From Hexactinellida sp. DTS-2022 (taxonomy: Eukaryota; Porifera; Hexactinellida), in the NCBI GenBank assembly GCA_028753945.1, contig JAPNXP010000017.1:1674001-1738000 (forward strand): a DNA stretch of 64,000 nt, in the 5' to 3' direction. The notes under the pieces were generated by a model, which saw only the letters and a list, made by a program, of their open reading frames with translations, did no database searches and was not told the origin of the DNA. Positions 12,209 through 22,600 of the stretch are shown one piece after another. The translations under genes were made by a program, and so were the position numbers. The number at the start of each line of letters is the position of its first letter. Within the stretch, counting starts at the first letter, position 1.

Positions 12209-14199
12209 TCAGTAGTCATTAGCCCCTGGCATAGGGAAGCGAATAGAGAACTCTTTAACCTCATCCCTTAGCGGTTCCCACAATCCTCTCATCTCTTCTT
12301 TCTGCACAAACTCCTTCCAACCCTTCAGACGCTCACTACACCGCTTCTTAGACTCGACTGCTATATCCAAACTTCTAACAATAAAGTCAGCAACCTGGTT
12401 CATGTCATTCTCATCCATATTTCTGGTCGTCAGCGAGGGCAGGCCTATCCTGAGCCCTCCAGGCGATAGGGCGCTCTTGTCCCCGGGTACCATGTTCTTG
12501 TTAACAGTTATGTTGCACAGCTCTAGTATGAACTCGGCGCGAGCCCCGTCTAACCCCTTAGGATGCAGGTCTACGAGGAATAGGTGCGTGTCTGTACCGC
12601 CAGTCACCACGCTCAGCCCCAGCTCAGAGAGTCTGCCACACAGAGCCTAACAGGGAAACATATATAGGATGGAAAGTAACGATTCAATGAATCTAGTCTT
12701 CTGTAATTCTGTGGTTCTCAACCCGGGGTATATGATATTATTTCTGTAATAAACTAATAACTACTTTAGTATTATGTTTATTACATTATTATTGGGGGAG
12801 GCGACCAAATAGGCAATACACGTCAGATTAAACTAAGGGTTAATTAAGTTGTTACCACTGCTTTAATAGATTAGTTCGGACTTGCATTATTATAAAGTTA
12901 TTGAATTACAGTGATGTTTGCATAATAGCAAAGTGACATTTCGTACATATTTTGCTTGCTAATAGGCGAACTTGTTATTAGAGGAACATATTAAATGCTC
13001 GCTGGGGGCTTTTAATAACTTGCTAATAGTGCTATATATACCATATGGTATTAGAGCTATATACATTATATGGTATTGGAACAATCGCTATTAGGCTAAC
13101 ACCACTGTAGTTCACGTATTTCTACAAGACCACAACTTACCTTAGCATTCTTTAACACCTGCTCCTGATACGTTTTGAACTCCGGCTGCATCGCCTGCTT
13201 GAGACAGGTGGCAATTGCCGCAATTGCGTTCTCATGCGGGCCTCCCTGCAGCCCCGGGAACACTGCGGAGTCGATCGGCTTCTTGAGCTCGTACTGGACC
13301 TCCTCCCCCTTCTGGTTGGTCCCCTTGGCCCCTATCCTGTAGAATATCATGGCGGCCCTAGGTCCCCTCAGGGACTTGTGTGTCGTGGTGGTGACCACAT
13401 CCGAGTGCTCGAACGGAGAGGGAATAACGCCCGCGGCCACCAGCCCACTGACGTGCGCCATGTCCGACATTAAATAGGCGCCCACGGTATCACATACCTC
13501 CCGCATCTTCCTGTAGTCAAGCAGACGCGAGTAGGCCGTGGTGCCCGCGATGATGAGTCGCGGTTTGAATAGCCGCGCGGTTTCTCCCAGCATGGCGTAG
13601 TCAATAAGCCCTGTGTCGGCCCGGATCTTGTAGGGCATGCTCTCGAAGAAGAGAGAGGTGGCGGAGATGCGCTTATCTCCAGCCATGAACCCGTGGGTCA
13701 GGTGCCCCCCGTCAGGCAGGTCCAGCCCCATGATGCGCTCGTGCGGCTTCAACAGCCCCGTGTACACCTGGAAGTTAGCAGGCGACCCAGACAGAGGCTG
13801 GACGTTAACCCCCCACTGAGCAGGGTCCAGCTTGAAGGCAGCCAGCGCTCTCTCTTGACAGAGGAGCTCGACCTTGTCCACGACCTGGTTCCCCCCGTAG
13901 TACCTCTGCCCGGGGTACCCCTCCGAGTACTTGTTGGTCAGACAGGACCCGAGACAGTCCAGCACAGCCTGGCTTGTGAAGTTCTCGGATGCGATCAGCT
14001 CCAGGCCCTCCACCTGTCTGCTCTTCTCCTCTCTCAGGAGGGCCAGCAGCTGGGGGTCCGTCTCTGCTAGGTGCTGGCTGCCTTCCCACTCGGAGCGAGC
14101 AGAGATCGAGGGGTCGGGTGTGTGGGACATGTGGCAGGTGTAGAGTAGAATGGGTCTAACTGGTATCAGAGGGAGTAGCAAGCAGCTCCTGGCAAGCAT
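12209..14199 (-). CDS. SHMT: Serine hydroxymethyltransferase, with probable mitochondrial presequence
   Basis: A PLP enzyme that converts serine and tetrahydrofolate to glycine and methylene-tetrahydrofolate, feeding one-carbon metabolism. Two exons, 14199-13141 and 12646-12209, joined in phase 0, give 498 residues. Motifs: [52 protein letters not shown], the PLP-lysine block [45 protein letters not shown] and the C-terminal FPMPG. The first about 23 residues ([23 protein letters not shown]) look like a mitochondrial targeting peptide. The next Met, MSHTPDPS, would give a cytosolic form. CTGTACAG lies two bases upstream of the first ATG, a possible 3' splice site. The intron carries an inverted-repeat element close to the donor. 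Confidence 0.96.
12945..13107. repeat. Inverted-repeat MITE-like element in the SHMT intron
   Basis: Shares GGCGAACTTG, ATTAGAGGAACA and TAATAACTTGCTA with 253-410 and ends TAGGCTAACACCACTG-TA, the inverse of the GTGGTGTTCGCCTAA start of that copy. Its end is about 33 bases from the SHMT donor site. Confidence 0.5.
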
Positions 14200-14214
14200 A
14201 GCTGTACAGCCGAT

Positions 14215-14300
14215 ACTTTCAATACGTATAAATAGAACCGTTCCCAGGGGTTCTTATAACTGACATGTTCTTATAACCGATATACAAGTACTGTTATAAG
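14215..14300. repeat. Remnant of a pogo-like MITE upstream of SHMT
   Basis: The stretch has repeated GTTCTTATAAC motifs (AGGGGTTCTTATAACTG, ATGTTCTTATAACCG) that match the interior and end of the element at 31565-31703. The ends are not preserved. Confidence 0.35.
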
Positions 14301-14470
14301 TACCACATAAACAAATACCATATATTATAAGTAGTATAACACTAAGATACAGTAATGTGATAGTAGTATATGGGAATTGAGGTGTAAATGAGTTCAATAA
14401 ATACTTACTTGTGCAAGCACTAAGCTACATAGGTATAAGAGATCAGGTAGCCAATGTATGAGTATCAGTG

Positions 14471-17400
14471 TTATTCCTTATTCCCTTCTGACTCCTGTTT
14501 TGTCTCGTCAGGCTCCCCCTCTGTCCTCTCCTTGGTTCGTAAGGACAGACAGTGTCCGTCGATTTGTAGCGAATAGTTCTTGACAGACAGATCCTCCTCT
14601 ACGCGTGCTAGCGTACGGAAGAGCTCCTCTAGAGTTGTGTTAGCCACAGCCAGCTTCTCGTTAAGAGCCTGGATGCTCCCGACGATCTCCTTGCCCTCGC
14701 TGGCCAGCTGGTACTCGCCCGCGTCCTTGCACAGCTCTACGTTGGGACGAGTGCGACGAGTGTCGAGTCTCGTCTGCACAATCATGAGGGGAATGTTCTT
14801 CTGAGTGCAAGCGGAGCCCAGGCTCTCGATCTCTGCCTTTATGTCCGCTATTTCCTGTTCGGTCTTCTTCTTCTGCCAGTCGAGCTCTTTGGAACTCTGC
14901 TCGGTCTCGTGGAGCCTGCGTCGGAATGCATAGTTGGTAGCCTAGATAAATGATTTGTGTATATTATAAAGCTCAAATAATGATTCCTATTGCTACCTTC
15001 TTATAAGGGTAAATTAGTATTTGTTTTGTTTAATAAATCACCAAGTGTTGCATACTCCACCTTACTAGGTTCATTAAGACATCCCTTGTGTTAGATTGGT
15101 TACCAATATATACAAATATATCAGGCGCATACAATATCTTTATTGGGGGGGGGGGGGGGGGGTGTAAATTATAAACTCATGAATACTGTTTTTATTAAAA
15201 CTACAAAATTAATATTTAGAATGTCATCTGAAGATATAAGTGCGCTAATCATAGACAGCGGCGGCGACTCTACCAAGGCAGGATTCGGAAAAGACGAATA
15301 TCCACGCGCTATCTTCCCTACTCTAGTGGCAAGGGCCCAAGCGATAGGATTAGAAAGAATCGAAACGTTTGTTTACGTGGGACAAAAAATAATAGAGACT
15401 CAGAGACGACTTAAATCAGTTAATTGTCCAGTTGAGCATGGTCTTATAACAAACTGGGATGACATGGAAATGGTATGGCATCACGCGTTCTATAACGAAC
15501 TCAGAGTCGAACCAGAGGAACATCCCGTGTTAATAACCGAGTCACCTCTAAATCCTAAAGCCAACCGGGAGAAGACAACTCAGATTATGTTCGAGACATT
15601 CAACACTCCAGCTCTCTACATATCTACAAGCGCAGTCCTCTCCCTATACGGAGCTGGCCGTACTACGGGAATTGTGTTGGAATGCGGTCACACGGTCTCC
15701 CACACTGCTCCGGTACTATCCGGCTGTTTGCTCTCTCACGCCACCCAGCGACTGCCCCTAGCAGGCGCTCAGCTGACCGGCTACCTCGCCGCGTCTCTGC
15801 ACAGCAGTTCAGAGGGGACCGTGCGACACATCAAAGAGAAACTAACTTATGTGTCTCTCAGCAGCAAACAGGACACAGCGATTACGTCACGAGCTACAGC
15901 TGATCGCTACGAGCTGCCTGATGGCACGGTCATCTCGCTAGGCAGCAGCCAGCTGTCCGGCTGTCCCGAGGCTCTCTTCCAGCCCTCCCTCCTCCCGCCC
16001 AGCGGTCCCCCAGTCCCCTCTCCGGGGGCTCACGAGAGCATCCGCTCCTCTGTCGACAAGTGCGACCCTGATATACGGAGACACCTGTACGCTAACGTAG
16101 TGCTCTCCGGAGGCAGCACCTTATTCCCGGGCATGAGAGAGAGGCTGGAGAGGGAGCTCTCTCTCCTCTGCCCCCTCCCTACCAAGGTTAGGGTCATAGC
16201 GCCGGCGGAGCGGAAGTACCTCGCATGGATAGGCGGCGCTAATCTAAGTTCTCTCTCCACTTTCAGTAGAATGTGGAAAAGCAAAGATGAGTATGATGAA
16301 TCTGGTCCCATGATAATAGGACGTAGGAAAGTATTCTGAAAACACGTGTATTTAATCCCTCAAATATTCTATTAATAAAGCAAATTATAGTCAATCTAGA
16401 TAACTAAAATGAATCGATAATTACAAACTAAATTATAAATAATTACCAACTAATAACTGAGAAATATTGCTTAAACTTGTATCGTTGAATACGAACTTCA
16501 TACAACAGATTCTGACAGTTGTCTTCAAGTGAGTTTTAACATGGAAAACATGCTCCAAACGTGAGAACTTACAGGTTAACAGCGAGATGAAGAAACTCAC
16601 ACAAAACAACACATACAGGATTGGTATTACCCAAGTGCATAATAAGCGAGCTTTCTTAAATGTAGCGAATAAACGCATCTTGAAATGAGTTGCATTTGAA
16701 TACTCCACTGTATGTTTATAGGAAGTCAGATTGGATTCTGTGGTTGCAACAGATTTCATAATGAGAGGAGCTGATTCTCTGCTGGCTGGAGAGTTCTCCG
16801 ATGAAACCCGCTTTATTTTCGCACAAAACAAATAGTAGAAGTTAATGAGTAGTGCCACGAGAGATTTAACAGCATACCCCGCTATCACTCCGATCCAATA
16901 CCCGCGTGCCCCCCATCCGTACCCAGTTAGCACCAGGGACACCGGCATGCCCACTAACAGCGCTACCAACACCTGGATAATGATTACCCACTGCCTCCCA
17001 TACCCACTCAGCACACCATTCAGCGCGTACACCAGTGCCATCAACAGAGAGGTGGGAATCAAATAGAGAATGAGTTCAGATATTCCTTCCACTACCTGTT
17101 TGTCTGATACGAACACATAGCCGATATAGTTCTTAGGTATACATATAACCAGTAGGATTGTCCCAGTCATCACCAGACTTATTATCACACCTGCGACAGC
17201 TGCTCGCCGCGATCGCGCCACGTCTCCCTCTCCCACCAAGTTCCCAACGCGAACAGATATCCCAATAAACGCGGCATAGGAGCAGAGCTCTAGGAGATCG
17301 CTGAGACACACCAGGGCTGAATAAATGGATATCTGTACAGCGGGATCTGTGTCGCCGAGGCCGACTAGGAATATCCCCAATTGTACGACGACCCCGTCTG

Positions 17401-19656
17401 CAATCAGTCCGATGGAGATCGGGAGTCCGAGTGTCAGAATCTCAGACCAGCCGCAGAGCGCCTGCCACGTGAACCCTCCCCAGATACGCCTGAACATCCC
17501 AGATATGTGCAGGTAGCCCAGGAAGAGAAGGAACGCAAGCACCATTGCAATCAGGGAGGCTGCCACCAACCCAACAACAGACTTGCAGACCAGATACAGA
17601 ATAGCAATGCTAGCCAGCGCGTACACAAACGCAGCTAGGAACAGCAGAATAGCAGCCGGCACTACGATACTCTGGGCCTCGGCTACCTTAACGAATATTA
17701 CCATTGTTAGGAACGGCAGAAGCAGCAGAGAGTAGAGCATCATGTGGGCGCTGATTCTCGCTATCTCCGCCTCCTCGCCAATGAGCAGCAGCAGCTCTTC
17801 CAGCTGGAGCAGAACAGCTGACACCGGCAAGCAGAGAATGAGGAGAATGAGCATTCCTCTCTGCAGATACACTCCTAGCATTGTGTACTCTTTCGCCCCG
17901 AAAGCCTGCGTAGCGAGAGTGTCTAGCGAAGAGGCGACCCCGTAGAGAGGAAGGAAGGCTACCATAAAGAAGAAATTAACGCAGAGACTAACTCCAGCCA
18001 GCACAGTAGTAGAGTCTATTACTCTGCCCGCAAATATGATAGGGCCCGAGATTAATATAAATGTTAAGCACAGATTCGTTACAAGATTCGGCCAAGTTAG
18101 CGACCAGATCCACCTCGCTTCCTCGGCTAACCAGTGCTGATTCATACACATTGATAATCGTATATAGTGAACTTGCATCATTCTCATTATTAAAATTTTA
18201 ATCCAAACATAATGAATCTATTTAAATAGTGCATATCGCTTCGTTATAGAGCTATGTATGTATTGAAGATAAAAGAAAGTTTCCTCATGAGTGAATAGAG
18301 TTAATGAGATCATATACGTATAGGAATATAGAATCGATAGATAAGTACGTACTTTTACTAAAAGGAATACAGTAGAATGATACATTTATATATTATCAGA
18401 TATGGCAATATGGATTCAAAGTCCGTATAGTATATTAGTATGTAGTACACACAGTGTATTATATAACCAATTGTAAACACGCTCCTGGTCTGGCCCAATT
18501 TTAAAACGCCTGATCACAAATTAATGTTACGGTATAGGAGAAGATTCCTAATTTTCCCGCTCCTAATTAAAAATTCCAAAATCAAAAACTCAGATTCCCT
18601 GAATACACCTCACCTGTAACTGGGTCTCTAGATCGAGTGCCGTCTGCTTTATGGTGTGTCTTATCGCGTCTCTCAGTGCCGCACTCGCGCGCATCTCCTC
18701 CCCAGCCTTGAGCGTGTTGTAAGAGCTGTACGAGTTCCAGCTGTCCACGGTCACGCCCTCTCTCTGCAGCGTGTAGTGCTCCTTCAGGGTTAGGGAGTCC
18801 GGCTTCTCCTTCAGCTGGAGAGTGTCGCTGTCGATCTCCAGCGCCTGTCGCTTGTCCATCAGGTCCAGCTGCAGCTGGTTCCGCGACTCCTGCAGTGCGC
18901 TCTCCTGCTCGTACGCCTCCCCCACCTTCTCGAACAGACGCGCTCTTATAGCCTCTATTACCTGTGAACAGGGAATCGGTAGTAAGGTTGTTACAAGGAA
19001 TATTGTACGTATCGTTAATACGAACACTATTTCGCTCCCCTTCAAAGCCTTTTCAATACAAATGATGTTGGTTAATACGAATTCTGGATAAGATGAACGC
19101 ATTTTGACGGTCCCATTGTGTTCGTACTAACGAGGTTCCACTGTATTCAACAATAGTATCAATCAAAATCAGCCCAATTAACAGATTTCTGGAATATTAA
19201 AACTATAAATGTACTATTGGACTATGGATATAACAAGAATACATTTACCTCTCTCTCCTTGTTGAGCTCCGCCTCCACGAAGTCCCTGACCAGGTCTATG
19301 GACACCCTGCGCTCCCGCAGCTCCTGGCACTCTGCCACCATCTTGAGCGGATACAGATCCTCCTCATAGGCCAGCTGTGCCCTCTCCTTCAGCTCAACCA
19401 GAGCTACGATCTCCGCGTCAGTTCGCGAGAGGGTCAGCTCCACGCGGTCCCGCCAGGAGGTGACGTCATCCATCCTCAGCTTGAGCGCCTTGTCAGTGCT
19501 CTGCTGCTCCCATTTCGTCTTTGCGTCTGTCTCGTTTCGCAGAGCGTGACTGGCCTGTCTGACGTCATTGGAGGCGGTGCGCTGCTTCTCCGCATTATTG
19601 TTCATAACTTGGTTGGAATACTTCCAGTCGTTAGGGGCGAACTTCACAGTTGACAT
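14471..19656 (-). CDS. TEKT2: Tektin-2, axonemal microtubule inner filament protein
   Basis: Tektins form coiled-coil filaments inside doublet microtubules of cilia and flagella. Three exons (19656-19249, 18961-18614, 14941-14471), all phase 0, give 408 residues, close to the family length of about 430. The protein is almost wholly heptad-rich helix. The tektin nonapeptide appears as RPNVELCKD. The stretches RQASHALRNET, RRVSIDLVRDFVEAELNKEREVIEAI and ALEIDSDTLQL match tektin-2 better than tektins 1, 3 or 4, as far as I can judge by memory. The second intron (14942-18613, about 3.7 kb) hosts an actin-like gene on the opposite strand and a MATE gene on the same strand. The first intron carries a pogo-like MITE. 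A polypyrimidine-poor TATTATAG sits four bases before the ATG. Confidence 0.92.
15145..15162 (+). repeat. Run of 18 G residues
   Basis: An uninterrupted poly-G tract about 60 bases upstream of the actin-like start codon, inside the tektin-2 intron. Its length may be unreliable in the assembly. Confidence 0.8.
15221..16339 (+). CDS. Divergent actin (orphan actin-like protein), intronless, probably ATPase-impaired
   Basis: 372 residues, essentially actin length, with collinear actin motifs: FGKDEYPRAIFPTLV, HGLITNWDDMEMVWHHAFYNELRV, PLNPKANREKTTQIMFETFNTPALY, AVLSLYGAGRTTGIVLE, YELPDGTVISLG, CPEALFQPS, NVVLSGGSTLFPG, ERKYLAWIGG and YDESGP, ending KVF in place of KCF. It is too actin-like for Arp1-11 but strongly diverged in phosphate loop 1 (DSGGDSTKAGF), the D-loop and phosphate loop 2, where actin LDSGDGVTH reads LECGHTVSH. 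Positions equivalent to Gln137 and Asp154 are Ser and Glu; His161 is kept. The start is ATG 15221, preceded directly by AATATTTAG. A longer in-frame extension from 15143 runs through the poly-G tract and is unlikely. AATAAA lies at 16374. The host gene is tektin-2, so ciliary or sperm expression is a reasonable guess. Confidence 0.85.
   Translation: MSSEDISALIIDSGGDSTKAGFGKDEYPRAIFPTLVARAQAIGLERIETFVYVGQKIIETQRRLKSVNCPVEHGLITNWDDMEMVWHHAFYNELRVEPEEHPVLITESPLNPKANREKTTQIMFETFNTPALYISTSAVLSLYGAGRTTGIVLECGHTVSHTAPVLSGCLLSHATQRLPLAGAQLTGYLAASLHSSSEGTVRHIKEKLTYVSLSSKQDTAITSRATADRYELPDGTVISLGSSQLSGCPEALFQPSLLPPSGPPVPSPGAHESIRSSVDKCDPDIRRHLYANVVLSGGSTLFPGMRERLERELSLLCPLPTKVRVIAPAERKYLAWIGGANLSSLSTFSRMWKSKDEYDESGPMIIGRRKVF
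16433..18187 (-). CDS. MATE-family multidrug/toxin efflux transporter (SLC47-like), intronless
   Basis: MATE proteins export organic cations, coupled to protons in animal SLC47A. The single 584-residue frame shows the paired MATE repeats: WPNLVTNLCLTFILISGPIIFAGRVIDSTTVLAG, then GVASSLDTLATQAFGAKEYTMLGVYLQRGM in repeat one (the hallmark LDTLATQAFGA) and the related GISVRVGNLVGEGDVARSRRAAVAG in repeat two. About twelve hydrophobic segments fill residues 25-470. A hydrophilic loop follows, then a thirteenth hydrophobic segment near residue 530 (WVIPILYVLFCVSFFISLL), as in vertebrate MATE1. The C-terminal tail is not recognisable. The gene sits in the same orientation within the tektin-2 intron and converges on the actin-like gene with only about 93 bases between stop codons. 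The first ATGs (MRMMQ) are close together and the true start is uncertain. Confidence 0.92.
   Translation of the reverse strand: MRMMQVHYIRLSMCMNQHWLAEEARWIWSLTWPNLVTNLCLTFILISGPIIFAGRVIDSTTVLAGVSLCVNFFFMVAFLPLYGVASSLDTLATQAFGAKEYTMLGVYLQRGMLILLILCLPVSAVLLQLEELLLLIGEEAEIARISAHMMLYSLLLLPFLTMVIFVKVAEAQSIVVPAAILLFLAAFVYALASIAILYLVCKSVVGLVAASLIAMVLAFLLFLGYLHISGMFRRIWGGFTWQALCGWSEILTLGLPISIGLIADGVVVQLGIFLVGLGDTDPAVQISIYSALVCLSDLLELCSYAAFIGISVRVGNLVGEGDVARSRRAAVAGVIISLVMTGTILLVICIPKNYIGYVFVSDKQVVEGISELILYLIPTSLLMALVYALNGVLSGYGRQWVIIIQVLVALLVGMPVSLVLTGYGWGARGYWIGVIAGYAVKSLVALLINFYYLFCAKIKRVSSENSPASRESAPLIMKSVATTESNLTSYKHTVEYSNATHFKMRLFATFKKARLLCTWVIPILYVLFCVSFFISLLTCKFSRLEHVFHVKTHLKTTVRICCMKFVFNDTSLSNISQLLVGNYL
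18475..18600 (-). repeat. Dispersed repeat, copy 2 (inverted relative to 11793-11930)
   Basis: Contains ACGCTCCTGGTCTGGCCCAATTT, then TTAATGTTACGGTATAGGAG and TCCCGCTCCTAATT, the reverse-complement order of the partner copy. It ends about 14 bases from the donor site of tektin-2 exon 2. Confidence 0.6.
19003..19143. mobile_element. Pogo-like MITE in tektin-2 intron 1
   Basis: Core ATCGTTAATACGAACACTATTTCG, AAAGCCTTTTCAATACAAATGATGTTGG, GACGGTCCCATTGTGTTCGTACTAACGAGGTTCCACTG-TA matches the dynein-intron copies. The left terminus has decayed. Confidence 0.75.
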
Positions 19657-22600
19657 TTTGCTATAATATAGTCTGCACTGATCTCATAACAATGTTCACA
19701 ATAGTTAAACCAGCCAATAAATTATCTATACTATTAATAAAACACAAAATAGTCCGTATATATTAGTTTGTAAGTACAGAATTTATTGAACTACGATACC
19801 CTAAAATACCAACAGGGCTGATTTTTGGCATACAGGGGTATTTTGGGTCTGGCTCGGACAAATTCGAGTGTTGAGCGAAAATTCAATCCTACAAGGGTTA
19901 TGACGTAATTGTCACATTTTTAAAAGTGTGGAAATTAACCTAATTGTTCACTTACAGAAATAGGTAAATATATAAATAAGTATAAATTTGGATTCTATAA
20001 AAAGGAAGTACGTATTAGCGGGCATTATTGGAGACTGGATTTCTTGTCGCTCAAATACTTCTCGTGGTCCATGAAAACAGTCCCATCTTCCTCGCTGACG
20101 CCTACCCCCTTGAGGTCCATAACAGCCCTGTCGGCCCATCTGTCCAGGGGCGTGTAGTTGGGATGGTGGTGCGATTCGTAAGGGTCGTTGCTCTTGGTGT
20201 TATAGCAGCAGTTTAGAGACCACCGGGGGAACTCGCTCTTGTTCTGAGCGCTCCCATGCAGAGTGTTGCAGTGCAAGAAGAGAGTGTCCCCGGGCTCGCA
20301 TATGACAGGTATCTTAGTGAACCGAGACAGACATTGGTCCACCCTCTTCTTGTCTGCCCCGGCCTGATCGCCCGTCAGTGAGTGGCTGACACGCCCCACC
20401 AGGTGACTGCCCTCCAGGATCTAGTATCGAGAGGAAATGCAGATTCTAGTACTCAATGGGGAAGGCCTGAAAAAGCCTTAGTTAATTACTGACCACTGTT
20501 TACTGACAACTAAATACTACAGTTCGACAGAAACACGAATATAAAAGGGAATAGTGAGCAAACCTGCAAACAGCCGTTATCTTCTGTGTGTCTGTCAATC
20601 GCTACCATCACAGTAATCATCTTTGGGAAGAGACACCCGTTGTCGTACCAGTATCCGTAATCCTGATGCCATTCCCAGGCCCCCCCCACCCGTGGCTCCT
20701 TAATCATTACCTTAGAGTGGTAATGGTACGCCTCCTCTCGCTCAGCCGACAGCCCGTGGGACCAGCCGCCCAACAGAGTCTCTACGTTGTCGACAACGCG
20801 AGCAGACCTGGCCACGGCCCCGTACATATTGGTGCCGGGATGGTTCCACAGACTCAGCTTGCTGTAGAATCCCTCTGCGTCCTTCTGGACGTGAGACTTG
20901 TCTATCACAATAGCGTCATTCTTTATAGTCGTGAATAGCACTTCCATCTCTTGAGGGGAGAAGAGACTCTTCCTTACGAGGTACCCTGCCCGGTGGTACC
21001 GAGCTATCTCCTCTTCCGATAGGAGATTCTGTGAGGCGGCGCGTGTGGCAGCTGCTCTCTCCCCAGCTGATCCCTCCCTGTTCTCTAGTTTGTAGCCCAG
21101 CAGAGCTGTCATCAGCTGGAGACTTAGGGATAAATTGATGGAATGGGAAGGTTGTGTGATTTGATTTTGATGATTGATGAATGCACATCTGCATTATTTA
21201 CGGATGCGCAGAAACTTTCTAGCGCATCCACAAAACTTTCTTCAAGGATGCACAGAAACTTTCTTGCGCATCCACAAAACTTTCTTCACGGATGCGCAGA
21301 AACTTTCTTGCGCATCCACAAAACTTTCTTCACGGATGCGCAGAAACTTTCTTGCGCATCCACAAAACTTTCTTCAAGGATGCGCAGAAACTTTCTTGCG
21401 CATCCACAAAACTTTCTTCACGGATGCGCAGAAACTTTCTTGCGCATCCACATAACTTTCTTCACGGATGCGCAGAAACTTTCTTGCGCATCCACATAAC
21501 TTTCTCCACGGATGCGCAGAAACATTCTTGCGCATCCACAAAACTTTCTTCAAGGATGCACAGAAACTTTCTAGCGCATCCACATAACTTTCTCCACGGA
21601 TGCGCAGAAACTTTCTTGCGCATCCACATAACTTTCTCCACGGATGCGCAGAAACTTTCTTGCGCATCCACATAACTTTCTCCACGGATGCGCAGAAACT
21701 TTCTTGCGCATCCACAAAACTTTCATTCAAGGATGCACAGAAACTTTCTAGCGCATCCACAAAACTTTCTTCACGGATGCGCAGAAACTTTCTTGCGCAT
21801 CCACAAAACTTTCTTCAAGGATGCGGAGAAACTTTCTTGCGCATCCACATAACTTTCTCCACGGATGCGCAGAAACTTTCTTGCGCATCCACATAACTTT
21901 CTCCACGGATGCACAGAAACTTTCTTGCGCATCCACAAAACTTTCTCCAAGGATGCGCAGAAACTTTCTTGCGCATCCACAAAACTTTCTTCAAGGATGC
22001 GCAGAAACTTTCTTGCGCATCCACATAACTTTCTTCAAGGATGCGCAGAAACTTTCTAGCGCATCCACAAAACTTTCTTCACGGATGCGCAGAAACTTTC
22101 TAGCGCATCCACAAAACTTTCTTCACGGATGCGCAGAAACTTTCTTGCGCATCCACATAACTTTCTTCAAGGATGCGCAGAAACATTCTTGCGCATCCAC
22201 ACAACTTTCTTCACGGATGCGCAGAAACTTTCTTGCGCATCCACAAAACTTTCTCCACGGATGCGCAGAAACTTTCTTGCGCATCCACACAACTTTCTTC
22301 ACGGATGCGCAGAAACTTTCTTGCGCATCCACAAAACTTTCTCCAAGGATGCGCAGAAACTTTCTTGCGCATCCACAAAACTTTCTCCACGGATGCGCAG
22401 AAACTTTCTTGCGCATCCACATAACTTTCTTCAAGGATGCGCAGAAACTTTCTAGCGCATCCACAAAACTTTCTTCACGGATGCGCAGAAACTTTCTAGC
22501 GCATCCACAAAACTTTCTTCACGGATGCGCAGAAACTTTCTTGCGCATCCACATAACTTTCTTCAAGGATGCGCAGAAACATTCTTGCGCATCCACACAA